Shown one piece after another: positions 6,602 to 12,900 of a DNA stretch of 13,708 nucleotides. The stretch's first letter is position 1. Each line of letters starts with the position of its first letter. The stretch is from Nanoarchaeota archaeon (GTDB lineage: Archaea > EX4484-52 > LFW-46), in NCBI GenBank assembly GCA_018897155.1, contig JAHILE010000030.1:1-13708 (forward strand), written 5' to 3'. The position numbers and the translations under genes were made by a program. Below the pieces are notes generated by a model. That model was not told where the DNA came from. It saw only the letters and a list, made by a program, of their open reading frames with translations, and did no database searches.

Positions 6602-7219
6602 ATGCTGCCATTCCAACTGGATCCCACCGAAGCATATGTTATGCTTAAGCCTCTGGCGCTTTTTGTCGGCGGCATGGTTTTTTATTCCGTATTCATCTTC
6701 AATTTCTACAAATTTTTGGCAAAAAAAGACCTTCTCGCTTTGAACCTCCACCAATATAATGCAGTAGAGCACGCGTTCATAAAAAAGGCATACCATGTTT
6801 TCCTTTACATACTGGAATACATCATAGTGATACCGATATGCACGTTCTTCTGGTTCATCGTACTTGCCGCAATGCTGACATTCCTTGCAAAAGAGCAGAC
6901 AGTCCAAAGCGTTCTTCTGGCATCAATAAGTGTTGTCAGCGCAGTCAGAGTCACTGCATACTATAATGAAGACCTGTCCAAGGATCTTGCAAAGATGCTG
7001 CCTTTTGCACTGCTTGGCATATTCATCATTGATACATCATATTTCTCTTTTACAACGTCAATTGAAACTCTAAAAAGTTTTCCATCCTATTGGAAGCTAT
7101 TATTATATTACTTCGGATTTGCAGTACTGCTGGAATTTGTTATGCGGATACTGCATATGCTTTTTGGCTCAAGCACTGAAGAAGAAATTCCTAAAGAAGG
7201 CGATGCAACCATTAATTAG
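6602..7219 (+). CDS. Polytopic membrane protein, unknown function
   Basis: This 205-residue protein has about five predicted membrane spans: ~16-37 (LALFVGGMVFYSVFIF), ~65-100 (a long hydrophobic stretch that may be one or two spans), ~130-150 (MLPFALLGIFII) and ~165-190 (LLLYYFGFAVLLEFV). A polar loop between the first two spans contains LHQYNAVEHAFIKKA. The short acidic C-terminus (STEEEIPKEG) is probably cytoplasmic. I recognise no catalytic motif. The start is set by a TATA box at leaderless distance. It ends 89 nt from the convergent SdpI-like gene, with an inverted repeat between them. Confidence 0.8.
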   Translation: MLPFQLDPTEAYVMLKPLALFVGGMVFYSVFIFNFYKFLAKKDLLALNLHQYNAVEHAFIKKAYHVFLYILEYIIVIPICTFFWFIVLAAMLTFLAKEQTVQSVLLASISVVSAVRVTAYYNEDLSKDLAKMLPFALLGIFIIDTSYFSFTTSIETLKSFPSYWKLLLYYFGFAVLLEFVMRILHMLFGSSTEEEIPKEGDATIN

Positions 7220-7233
7220 CCGCGGCATATCTT

Positions 7234-7258
7234 TAATAACCGCAAAGCCAGGTTATTA
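7234..7258. terminator. Inverted repeat between convergent genes (possible bidirectional terminator)
   Basis: Perfect 8-bp arms TAATAACC and GGTTATTA enclose a 9-nt loop, midway between the ends of the membrane protein (+) and SdpI-like (-) genes. Position supports a termination role; there is no strong T-run. Confidence 0.4.
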
Positions 7259-7308
7259 GTAAACCTACTTCACCACATTAACTAAACGAGTTTAATTCAA
7301 GAACAAAG

Positions 7309-7947
7309 CTATTTCTTTTTTTCCTTTCGATATTCGATATAAGAATAGCAAAGCAAATAAAATGAAACAAGAATAATCGGCGCAATAATGAACCATATTG
7401 CATACTTACTGAAGAATATCCCTATGAACGCGACAATTCCGGAAAATTTAAACAGCTTTCCGCCGAGCTTGTGAGTCTTGTTCCAGACGCGCTCGCTTGA
7501 CAAAGTCCATGGCGTCCGGATTCCGACGAACCAGTTCTGCTTCGCGTTCTCTATAAGAATTCCCAGATAATAGAAAAGCGCCCCCAGTGCAGGCACCATT
7601 AAACGCAGCATATCGAATCGATAGCCAAGATTCCACGCAATTGTCAGAAGATATAGGTAAAACATAAAGCCCATCAAAAGCGCGATAAATGCGTCGTAGT
7701 ATTGCCTGAATTTCGCTATATTCTGCCTGCGCGGATCTATTTTTGGTATGATGGTGAAAAACAGTAACAGCCCGGCAGAAAGAAACGGCACAAAGAACAG
7801 CCCCCAGAATTTTGGCATGTAGCCGTTGACTTCGCCCTTTGCGTTCCAGTGGGACGCCATGCGGTCCGGCATTGAGGGATAGAAATACGCGCCGACAATA
7901 AATGAAAGCAGAATCACTGCAACAGCAAACATTTCGCTTTTTCGCAT
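7309..7947 (-). CDS. SdpI/DUF1648-family membrane protein
   Basis: This 212-residue protein has an N-terminal DUF1648 segment (span at ~8-24, then MPDRMASHWNAKGEVNGY and a second span) and a C-terminal SdpI domain with NWFVGIRTPWTLSSERVW. About six membrane spans are visible in all, with a basic C-terminal tail. In Bacillus, SdpI is an immunity protein and signal transducer for the SDP toxin; most homologues, including archaeal ones, have no known partner, and no toxin gene is visible here. Length is typical for the two-domain form. A TATA-like box lies at leaderless distance on the minus strand. Confidence 0.88.
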   Translation of the reverse strand: MRKSEMFAVAVILLSFIVGAYFYPSMPDRMASHWNAKGEVNGYMPKFWGLFFVPFLSAGLLLFFTIIPKIDPRRQNIAKFRQYYDAFIALLMGFMFYLYLLTIAWNLGYRFDMLRLMVPALGALFYYLGILIENAKQNWFVGIRTPWTLSSERVWNKTHKLGGKLFKFSGIVAFIGIFFSKYAIWFIIAPIILVSFYLLCYSYIEYRKEKKK

Positions 7948-7968
7948 AGCAATAATTGTATTTTGCCA

Positions 7969-7977
7969 TTAATAAAT
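7969..7977 (-). promoter_or_regulatory. TATA-like box for SdpI-like gene (leaderless)
   Basis: On the minus strand ATTTATTAA lies 22-30 nt before the ATG at 7947-7945. Confidence 0.5.
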
Positions 7978-8087
7978 AATTTTAATCAAAAAATCTCGTT
8001 AAGCCATGATACTTGGAAGAAGCAAAAAGCGCGGCAATAAAGTGTGTTGTCCTAGGGTATTCAGAGCATAGGGAATGGCCCATGAAA

Positions 8088-8819
8088 CTATTGCCCGCTA
8101 ATAAAATCAAGAATTGAAGGCGCAATATAAGGAACTCTTCTTAATGTAACCGTTTTTCTATCAGCATCAAGAATCCCGAAATTTGCGAAGCTAGTCCCGC
8201 GGTATTCGAGGCTTTTTTGGTTGGGTCCTGTGCTTATCCAGTATTGTTTTCCCGGTTCAAGGTGTATTTCCAGCAAGCCGCCGAATTCATCTCCCAAATG
8301 CTCATTAGTTGGGTGCGCCTCCATAAATTTTTCACAGTACCCCGTGTAATAAGAATGCGCGAAAAATGCAATAAGCGGCTCGGTTTTAGGCCCTTTTTCC
8401 CATGCACGGATTTCTTTTTTAAATACTTCAGCCATGCTCACTCCATGCAGTATATCAGAACTATAATGGGCAAAAAGAAGATTGCCTTGCTTGTAATGCA
8501 TTCGGTAATTTTTACCGCCTGAAAGGTGCTTTAAATATTCGCGTTCCCGCAAAAAAACCGAAATATTGTCATAAGGCATTGTTATGCCCATCCACACCCT
8601 TTCATTAGATGCGTCTGCCCAATCCGTTAAAAGATTGTATGTCTCCTGTGCTCCGCTCGCAAATGAACTTGGTTTTATACAGCCGTTGTCATCAAATCTT
8701 CCCAAAGTAACAAGCTAATATATTCGCTCAGCATCAGCGATTTCGAGTATTTTTTTGACAGCATGAGAGTTTCCCTTGATATTGCCGAATATAAGCGTTT
8801 TCCTATTCTTTAATCGCAT
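8088..8819 (-). pseudogene. Calcineurin-like phosphoesterase relative with lost metal ligands and an in-frame TAG at codon 35
   Basis: A 205-codon frame (8705-8088) begins only at a TTG, directly after TAG 8717-8715. The same frame continues upstream of that TAG for 34 codons to ATG 8819, which has a TATA-like box at leaderless distance. The N-terminal part reads TLIFGNIKGNSHAVKKILEI, matching the start of YfcE/MJ0936-type phosphoesterases. The C-terminal part (TGPNQ...YRGTSFANFGILDADRKTV...RRVPY) matches their NPGS...ASYAILD end. Nearly all metal ligands are changed: DxHGN is NIKGN, the GD position reads VT, GNH(D/E) is MGITM, and GHTH is AHSY. It looks like a catalytically dead homologue interrupted by a nonsense codon. 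TAG is an ordinary stop here, since several neighbouring genes end with it. A shorter protein from the TTG or an internal ATG is possible. Confidence 0.72.
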
Positions 8820-8837
8820 GTTGAAAGTTAGAAAGAT

Positions 8838-8848
8838 GTATTTTTATT
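8838..8848. promoter_or_regulatory. AT-rich box shared by divergent tRNA-Ser and phosphoesterase-like gene
   Basis: GTATTTTTATT (AATAAAAATAC on the minus strand) lies 25-35 nt before the tRNA 5' end and 19-29 nt before ATG 8819 on the other strand, inside a 53-nt divergent spacer. It is the only TATA-like sequence available to either gene. Confidence 0.45.
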
Positions 8849-8872
8849 CTTTCTTTCCCCACTAAATTGCGT

Positions 8873-9114
8873 GCCGGAGTCGCATAGCCAGGTAGTGCGA
8901 CGGTCTCGAACAAGGTTCCACAGAACCTTGAGTACTGGACCGACCTCAACTTCATTGAGGGCGGGAAATCTCACACTTTTGAAACGCTTTGCGTTTCACG
9001 ATTTTTCTTAATGAAAAATCTAAAAGTGCTCGACTTGTGCTTAAGCCAACAGAACTTGACGAGCTAACCGTTGTCTTCACGGACTCGCAGGTTCGAATCC
9101 TGCTTCCGGCGCCA
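8873..9114 (+). tRNA. tRNA-Ser (anticodon CGA), intron-containing, CCA encoded
   Basis: Exons are 8873-8910 and 9066-9114. The acceptor stem is GCCGGAG/TTCCGGC (one G-U), the D stem GCAT/GTGC with AGCCAGGTA loop, the anticodon stem ACGGT/ACCGT, the anticodon loop CTCGAA+A with CGA at 8907-8909, and the T arm GCAGG-TTCGAAT-CCTGC. The discriminator is G, and CCA is encoded. The 15-nt variable region (9072-9086) forms a short arm, so this is a class II tRNA. With CGA and G73 it is serine, reading UCG. The intron lies after position 37, the standard archaeal site. The CTCG of the anticodon loop pairs with CGAG (9060-9063), and CTA (9064-9066) forms the 3' bulge, cut before A9066; the 5' side is a relaxed bulge. 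Five T residues follow the CCA. Confidence 0.9.
8911..9065 (+). other. 155-nt tRNA intron with four hairpins
   Basis: The intron begins exactly with a perfect hairpin (CAAGGTTC-CACA-GAACCTTG, 8911-8930). Next is CCTCAA-CTTCA-TTGAGG (8944-8960). A three-way junction follows: outer stem CACTTTT/AAAAGTG (8974-8980 with 9022-9028) encloses GAAACGC-TTT-GCGTTTC (8981-8997) and GATTTTTC-TTAAT-GAAAAATC (9000-9020). No endonuclease ORF and no box C/D pair were found. Most archaeal tRNA introns are far shorter, so this is unusually long and ordered. Confidence 0.8.
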
Positions 9115-9124
9115 TTTTTGTAAA

Positions 9125-9178
9125 GCGCATGTTCTGCAAAGGATTAATTGTTTCAGAAACAGTTTGCGCATTTTTGTC
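9125..9178 (+). terminator. Hairpin with T-run downstream of tRNA-Ser
   Basis: GCGCA (9125-9129) can pair with TGCGC (9166-9170), enclosing a GTTTCAGAAAC palindrome, and is followed by ATTTTTG. It may end tRNA read-through; the pairing is short. Confidence 0.25.
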
Positions 9179-9209
9179 CCGGAAAACGAAAATACTGACA
9201 AACACCGCA

Positions 9210-9219
9210 TTTATAAAAG
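9210..9219 (+). promoter_or_regulatory. TATA box for J-domain gene
   Basis: TTTATAAAAG lies 40 nt before ATG 9259. A short leader would contain GTGAT (9250-9254), which acts as the Shine-Dalgarno and argues against GTG 9250 as the start. Confidence 0.6.
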
Positions 9220-9258
9220 CCGCAGCTCAAGTAAACGGGCTTAAACAAAGTGATTAAA

Positions 9259-9792
9259 ATGGTAAAAGTTAAAGGACATGAAATAAATGCAATAATCACC
9301 AATGCCGCATTTAACCGAAAGGCATTGCAATTTAAGAATAATATAATTACTCTTTTAAAACACATCGGTGTCAACGAATATGATGTCGAGATACCTCTTG
9401 AAAGCGTAGCGATTAAGAAGGCCAAAGCTTCTGCAACTTGGTATTTCTTGGGCCACCACATGCATTACAGCTACAATCTGCAGAAGAAATTCGTGGACAA
9501 TCTCTACATAGTATACAAAGTAATAGAAATTGAAACAAAGCAGGTTCTTTTGAAAGAAAAGACAATAGAGGACTTCATTCAAGAGTTCAAAGAAGATTCG
9601 GATATTGTTGATAAACGCAAAGAAGCAAGAGAATTTTTAGGCTTTGAACACGATGTTGATGATATGGACGCCATCAACAAAAAATACAAAGACCTGGCAC
9701 GCGCATTACATCCCGATACGCCTACCGGAAACACTGAAAAATTCAAGGAGCTGAATAACGCGCACAAAATCCTGAAAAGGGAATTGAACTAA
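9259..9792 (+). CDS. Archaeal J-domain protein
   Basis: This 177-residue protein has a conserved N-terminal region (residues 1-~115, with KGHEINAII, EIPLESVAIKKAKASATWYF and GHHMHYSYN) of unknown fold and role. A C-terminal J domain (~130-177) contains INKKYKDLARALHPD, the HPD tripeptide at residues 151-153, and the final helix FKELNNAHKILKREL. J domains stimulate the ATPase of DnaK/Hsp70. This arrangement, with the J domain at the C-terminus, resembles a family found in several archaeal groups (from memory). No dnaK or grpE is in the window. It is cytoplasmic, with no zinc-finger or G/F region, so not a canonical DnaJ. The start was chosen from the GTGAT site. Confidence 0.88.
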   Translation: MVKVKGHEINAIITNAAFNRKALQFKNNIITLLKHIGVNEYDVEIPLESVAIKKAKASATWYFLGHHMHYSYNLQKKFVDNLYIVYKVIEIETKQVLLKEKTIEDFIQEFKEDSDIVDKRKEAREFLGFEHDVDDMDAINKKYKDLARALHPDTPTGNTEKFKELNNAHKILKRELN

Positions 9793-9876
9793 GATAGTTC
9801 AACCTAGTACATTAAATGTTTCGGAACGCACTAAACTCACTACGGATTCAGAAATTTGAATTTGAAAGAGAGATAC

Positions 9877-9925
9877 AACCTACGCGCCATGTAAACGTAT
9901 GGTAGCAGGTTATTTAATATTTTTT
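9877..9925 (+). terminator. Imperfect hairpin and T-run between convergent genes
   Basis: AACCT...CCAT (9877-9890) pairs with ATGG...AGGTT (9899-9911) with an internal loop, and a T-rich tract follows near 9917-9926. It lies between the J-domain gene (+) and the unknown minus-strand gene. Confidence 0.3.
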
Positions 9926-9947
9926 ATTCCGTCTGTTTATGGTGACG

Positions 9948-10511
9948 TTAATTATTTGGCGAATAAATAAATATGGCTTTTTTCGGATCTTCAGTAATTT
10001 CCTTTTTAATCATATCGTAATCATATGCTAGTGTATCCACCCATTTTCCTGAAAGAGCTTCTTTTGCAACACGGGCCACAAGTTCTAAATATATTTCTTT
10101 TGGACCTTTCTCAAGCGAAACTTTAGCTTTTCTACCTCCTTTAGGCAAGAACTTAGCTACATTGAATGGAACCGCATTAAAAGGATTTATTCCCTTTTCA
10201 AACTCAATAAGAAATGCCATTTGACTGCTATTCGGAAGATGGTATACTGAATGTATAGAGAGGCTAACTTCCGAAGGATACCTGATCGGATCGCTAACCG
10301 TAACAATCTTTTCTTGCGGAGCACTATCTTGAACACTTAGATTCGGCGAATTTGCTGGGGGCTTATACACCACGATTTCTGTGCTGGATTTTGTGCCTGA
10401 CTTACGCACCTGATTAATATTTTTGACAAGTTGATTCAAATAACTTTGTGCCTTGCTTCCAGGAATTGCATTGCTGCCACGATAATTTGTAATACGTAGT
10501 TCATCAGTCAT
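9948..10511 (-). CDS. Hypothetical protein
   Basis: This 187-residue protein is not recognised. The start is well supported by GGTGAT 3 nt before the ATG and a TATA box further upstream. Residues ~1-40 are polar and helical (SYLNQLVKNINQVRKSG). A Pro/Ser-rich linker at ~45-70 (YKPPANSPNLSVQDSAPQ) separates it from a strand-rich part at ~75-125 (VSLSIHSVYHLPN, MAFLIEFEKG). A C-terminal helical region with ALSGKWVDTLAYDYD follows. There are no signal peptide, membrane segment or cysteine motif. It is transcribed alone and converges with the J-domain gene. It could be a two-domain cytoplasmic protein; no function can be assigned. Confidence 0.8.
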   Translation of the reverse strand: MTDELRITNYRGSNAIPGSKAQSYLNQLVKNINQVRKSGTKSSTEIVVYKPPANSPNLSVQDSAPQEKIVTVSDPIRYPSEVSLSIHSVYHLPNSSQMAFLIEFEKGINPFNAVPFNVAKFLPKGGRKAKVSLEKGPKEIYLELVARVAKEALSGKWVDTLAYDYDMIKKEITEDPKKAIFIYSPNN

Positions 10512-10514
10512 ATA

Positions 10515-10520
10515 ATCACC
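10515..10520 (-). promoter_or_regulatory. Shine-Dalgarno GGTGAT for the hypothetical gene ending at 9948
   Basis: On the minus strand GGTGAT lies 3 nt before the ATG (10511-10509), the same spacing as at 1538 and 4642. Confidence 0.65.
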
Positions 10521-10551
10521 AATATGTAACCACCACTAAATAACATCAAAT

Positions 10552-10561
10552 CTTTATAAAG
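10552..10561 (-). promoter_or_regulatory. Palindromic TATA box CTTTATAAAG
   Basis: This perfect palindrome lies ~45 nt before the ATG at 10511, leaving a leader of about 20 nt that includes the GGTGAT. Confidence 0.55.
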
Positions 10562-10605
10562 CTTTTGGCGATGTGCTCAAAAACAAATCTCAGACTTATT
10601 GTGGG

Positions 10606-11319
10606 CTATTTCTCCTTCAACAACTTTTTTATTCCATTCACATGCCCTGCGCCGACAACAACGACAATTGTCCCGAATTGCTCCTGCAGTTTTTTTATGT
10701 TGCGCGCCATATGCCGGTTCCGCTCCTCAATCAAAACCTCGTAAATCATCGGGAATTCACGCTTAAGCTCAACTAGCGCGCGCTCTATCAATTTCTCGTC
10801 AGGCACTTTGTTCAGGTCAAATTCCGCAATCATTGTGACGCCTTTTATAGGGATGCCAATGAACGCAGGAATTAAATAAAGCAGAAGCTTTAATTTGCCA
10901 AAAAACCCGAGCTTTTTCATCAGGCGCGTCACAGTATAATTTATGTCCTGGTCAATGAAAGCGACTCGCACGCCGTTCATTGTTGCGTATTCAACAGCAG
11001 AAAGCATCTCCTGGCCGGGAAAAATATTGGTCTGCTTGCTCAGGTTTTCCTGCATCTTCTGCATTAGAACAAGAATTGCCTTCTGCAAAAATGGCAGCTT
11101 CACATTGCCCTTTTGCCTGTAAAGCATCGCATAATACCTGTTTGAATCAAGCTCGACAGCTATGCAATCCGGCTTTTTCTCATTTATCGCTTCTTTGACC
11201 TTTTCAATGCTTTCGCTTGCTATGTGTGATGTTCCGACAATATATATCCGCTTAATCTGCTTGCGATTCGCTCCAGACGTTTCATCCCAAGTCGAAGAAG
11301 TCTGGCCAAAAACATGCAT
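10606..11319 (-). CDS. TraB/PrgY-like family protein
   Basis: This 237-residue protein from ATG 11319 has IYIVGTSHIA (GTSH at residues 29-32), an acidic/Arg motif VELDSNRY (56-61) and C-terminal VVVVGAGHVNGI (GAGH at 223-226). These are the conserved motifs of TraB/PrgY/GumN proteins, thought to be metal-dependent proteases or pheromone-processing factors; the archaeal role is unknown. A hydrophobic stretch near 140-160 (LLLYLIPAFIGIPI) may touch the membrane. The multi-span C-terminal region found in many archaeal TraB proteins is absent, so this is the short form. The frame extends to ATG 11367, but that would overlap the HAD gene; ATG 11319 sits 26 nt from a TATA box centre. Confidence 0.88.
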   Translation of the reverse strand: MHVFGQTSSTWDETSGANRKQIKRIYIVGTSHIASESIEKVKEAINEKKPDCIAVELDSNRYYAMLYRQKGNVKLPFLQKAILVLMQKMQENLSKQTNIFPGQEMLSAVEYATMNGVRVAFIDQDINYTVTRLMKKLGFFGKLKLLLYLIPAFIGIPIKGVTMIAEFDLNKVPDEKLIERALVELKREFPMIYEVLIEERNRHMARNIKKLQEQFGTIVVVVGAGHVNGIKKLLKEK

Positions 11320-11339
11320 GTGAATAATTTGAAAGAAGA

Positions 11340-11349
11340 CATTATAAAG
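11340..11349 (-). promoter_or_regulatory. TATA box for TraB gene, overlapping the HAD stop codon
   Basis: On the minus strand CTTTATAATG contains the TAA stop of the upstream HAD gene (11344-11342) and lies 21-30 nt before ATG 11319, which fits leaderless initiation. Confidence 0.5.
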
Positions 11350-12010
11350 ATGAAAGAAACGCATCAATTTTTGATATGTGAATCACATTCATACTATCAA
11401 TTACAAGGTTCGGCTCAAGTTTTTTCAAATCAGCTTTTGTTGCTGTTCCTGTGGCAACTGCAATGCATTTCATTTCCGCGGCAATTGCCGCCATGACGCC
11501 CCATAAAGAGTCCTCAAAAACAAGACATTTTTTTGGCGCGATTTTCAGCGCCTTTGCGGCTTTGAGAAATATTTCCGGATTCGGCTTGCTATTTTTTACA
11601 TCATCTGAAGAAACAATTACCGAAAAATATTTCGCAATCCCTGTTTTATCAAGAGCTTCATCAATTCCCCTGCGGTTTGCAGAAGATGCGACAGCCAAAG
11701 GGATTTTTTTGGAATGAAGCATGCGAATAAGCTCTGCAACTCCCGGAAGCAGCTTTATGTATATTCCGTTAGTTTCCTTGTAAAACTCGCGTTTTAGGCG
11801 CGCGATTTCCTCAACCTCTGCATCAATGCTCGGCTTTTTCAGAAGCGCGCGTATTATTTCCTCGCCAGTCTCGCCGTAATATTTATATATTTCTTTCGGC
11901 TTTTGCTTCGGATATCCTTTTACAGCAAACGCGCGGTTTAGCGTCAGAACGTGGCCGTCAAGCGCATCTATCAGCGTTCCGTCAAGGTCGAAGATTACTG
12001 CACGAATCAT
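11342..12010 (-). CDS. HAD-superfamily phosphatase/phosphomutase, subfamily IA
   Basis: This 222-residue protein has all four HAD motifs: FDLDGT (nucleophile Asp8, acid/base Asp10), VASS (Ser109/Ser110), the motif III Lys142 in NSKPNPEIF, and VFEDS (Glu166, Asp167). The helical cap at ~15-85 lies between motifs I and II, placing it in subfamily IA with beta-phosphoglucomutase and phosphoglycolate phosphatase-like enzymes. KPNPEIF and the FEDSLWGVMAA pattern lean towards the beta-phosphoglucomutase/sugar-phosphatase side. The exact substrate cannot be told. It is cytoplasmic and complete. The TATA box at 12031-12039 gives a leaderless transcript; the TraB gene follows on the same strand with its own promoter. 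Confidence 0.92.
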   Translation of the reverse strand: MIRAVIFDLDGTLIDALDGHVLTLNRAFAVKGYPKQKPKEIYKYYGETGEEIIRALLKKPSIDAEVEEIARLKREFYKETNGIYIKLLPGVAELIRMLHSKKIPLAVASSANRRGIDEALDKTGIAKYFSVIVSSDDVKNSKPNPEIFLKAAKALKIAPKKCLVFEDSLWGVMAAIAAEMKCIAVATGTATKADLKKLEPNLVIDSMNVIHISKIDAFLSSL

Positions 12011-12030
12011 GGATATTATTAGCCAGAAAA

Positions 12031-12039
12031 TATTATAAC
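12031..12039 (-). promoter_or_regulatory. TATA box for HAD gene (leaderless)
   Basis: On the minus strand GTTATAATA lies 21-29 nt before the ATG at 12010-12008. Confidence 0.5.
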
Positions 12040-12487
12040 CTGAAAAAACGCATCAAACGATATCACCACGAGCGCCATTTAGAATTCGGATATTTTACTT
12101 TTGCTTCTTTAGGCTCAAACGCAAATCACACTATTGTAAGAAACAATATTATAGACGGATTGGGTGCCGGCACAGGATTTCAGGGAGAAGGAAGCTTGAA
12201 CGTCACGTTTGTAAATAATACGATTAATAACAGTTATTACGGCATTATGCTTATGCAATCTGCAGGACGTAATAATATAAATTGGACGATCTCGGATAAC
12301 GCTATTATCGCCACTAATTATGGCATGTTGCTCTCAGAATCTAACTCAAATAATGTCTCGAGAAATAACATCACTATTTCAGACGCTTACGGTGTTGGCA
12401 TTATGTTATTTTCTAATGTTTTGTCTGCTAATTCAAATACGATTTCAGGCAATATTGTCACCACACTTGGCGCTTTTACACGCGGTA

Positions 12488-12538
12488 TTTATATATACAT
12501 ATACATACATATATATATAATACGATATATATAATACG
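12488..12538 (+). repeat. TA-rich microsatellite with a 14-bp perfect tandem duplication
   Basis: Runs of TA and TATACA-like units are followed by two identical copies of ATATATATAATACG (12511-12524 and 12525-12538). The tract interrupts the surface-protein frame. Loss of 1 mod 3 bases would rejoin segments A and B, for example one 14-bp copy plus one TA. Confidence 0.9.
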
Positions 12539-12891
12539 GCTACGCAGAATATTATTTACAATAATAAATTTATTTACACCAACATAGCAGTTGATTCAAG
12601 CGTCATGACAAACTACTGGAATACTACAAAGCAATCAGGAATAAACATAATCGACGGGGCTGTAATTGGGGGAAATTATTATGAGCGCGAAGGTTCTGGC
12701 TATGGCGAAACATGTACAAACGCAGAGTCTGACGAATTCTGTGATTCTCCATATACATTAGGGGCAGACAATGTGGATTACCTGCCGTTAAGCAATGCGC
12801 CGGTTACCAATCCAATCATAACAGTTCAATCGCCTTTGAGTCAAGTATATGCCTCAAATTCGACATGGTTCAACATTACAGTGGATAAATT

Positions 12892-12900
12892 CAATATATA
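12892..12900 (+). repeat. Short TA repeat at the second frame break
   Basis: In TTCAATATATAACACAACTGG, adding one TA gives TTC AAT ATA TAT AAC ACA ACT and restores a single frame from segment B into segment C. Confidence 0.75.

Noticed and set aside
6443-6907. 154-codon minus-strand frame
   Set aside because: Most of it is the antisense of the membrane-protein gene. The coherent minus-strand signal in the spacer lies in the other two frames.
7448-7969. 173-codon minus-strand frame overlapping the SdpI-like gene
   Set aside because: It is on the same strand but in another frame, rich in Cys and Arg. The SdpI frame has clear family motifs and its own promoter.
8031-8098. Inverted repeat GCGGCAATA / TATTGCCCGC near the 3' end of the phosphoesterase-like gene
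   Set aside because: The arms are ~50 nt apart, one has an extra base, and there is no T-run. This is too weak to call a terminator.
8217-8522. 101-codon plus-strand frame
   Set aside because: It is antisense to the phosphoesterase-like gene, with no motif or ribosome-binding site.
8715-8717. TAG read as pyrrolysine
   Set aside because: TAG ends the methylase, the nuclease-like gene, the 4642 ORF and the membrane protein in this window, so it behaves as a normal stop. No Pyl genes are visible.
8911-9065. Box C/D guide RNA or homing endonuclease inside the tRNA intron
   Set aside because: No TGATGA/CTGA box pair in proper arrangement and no ORF of useful length were seen.
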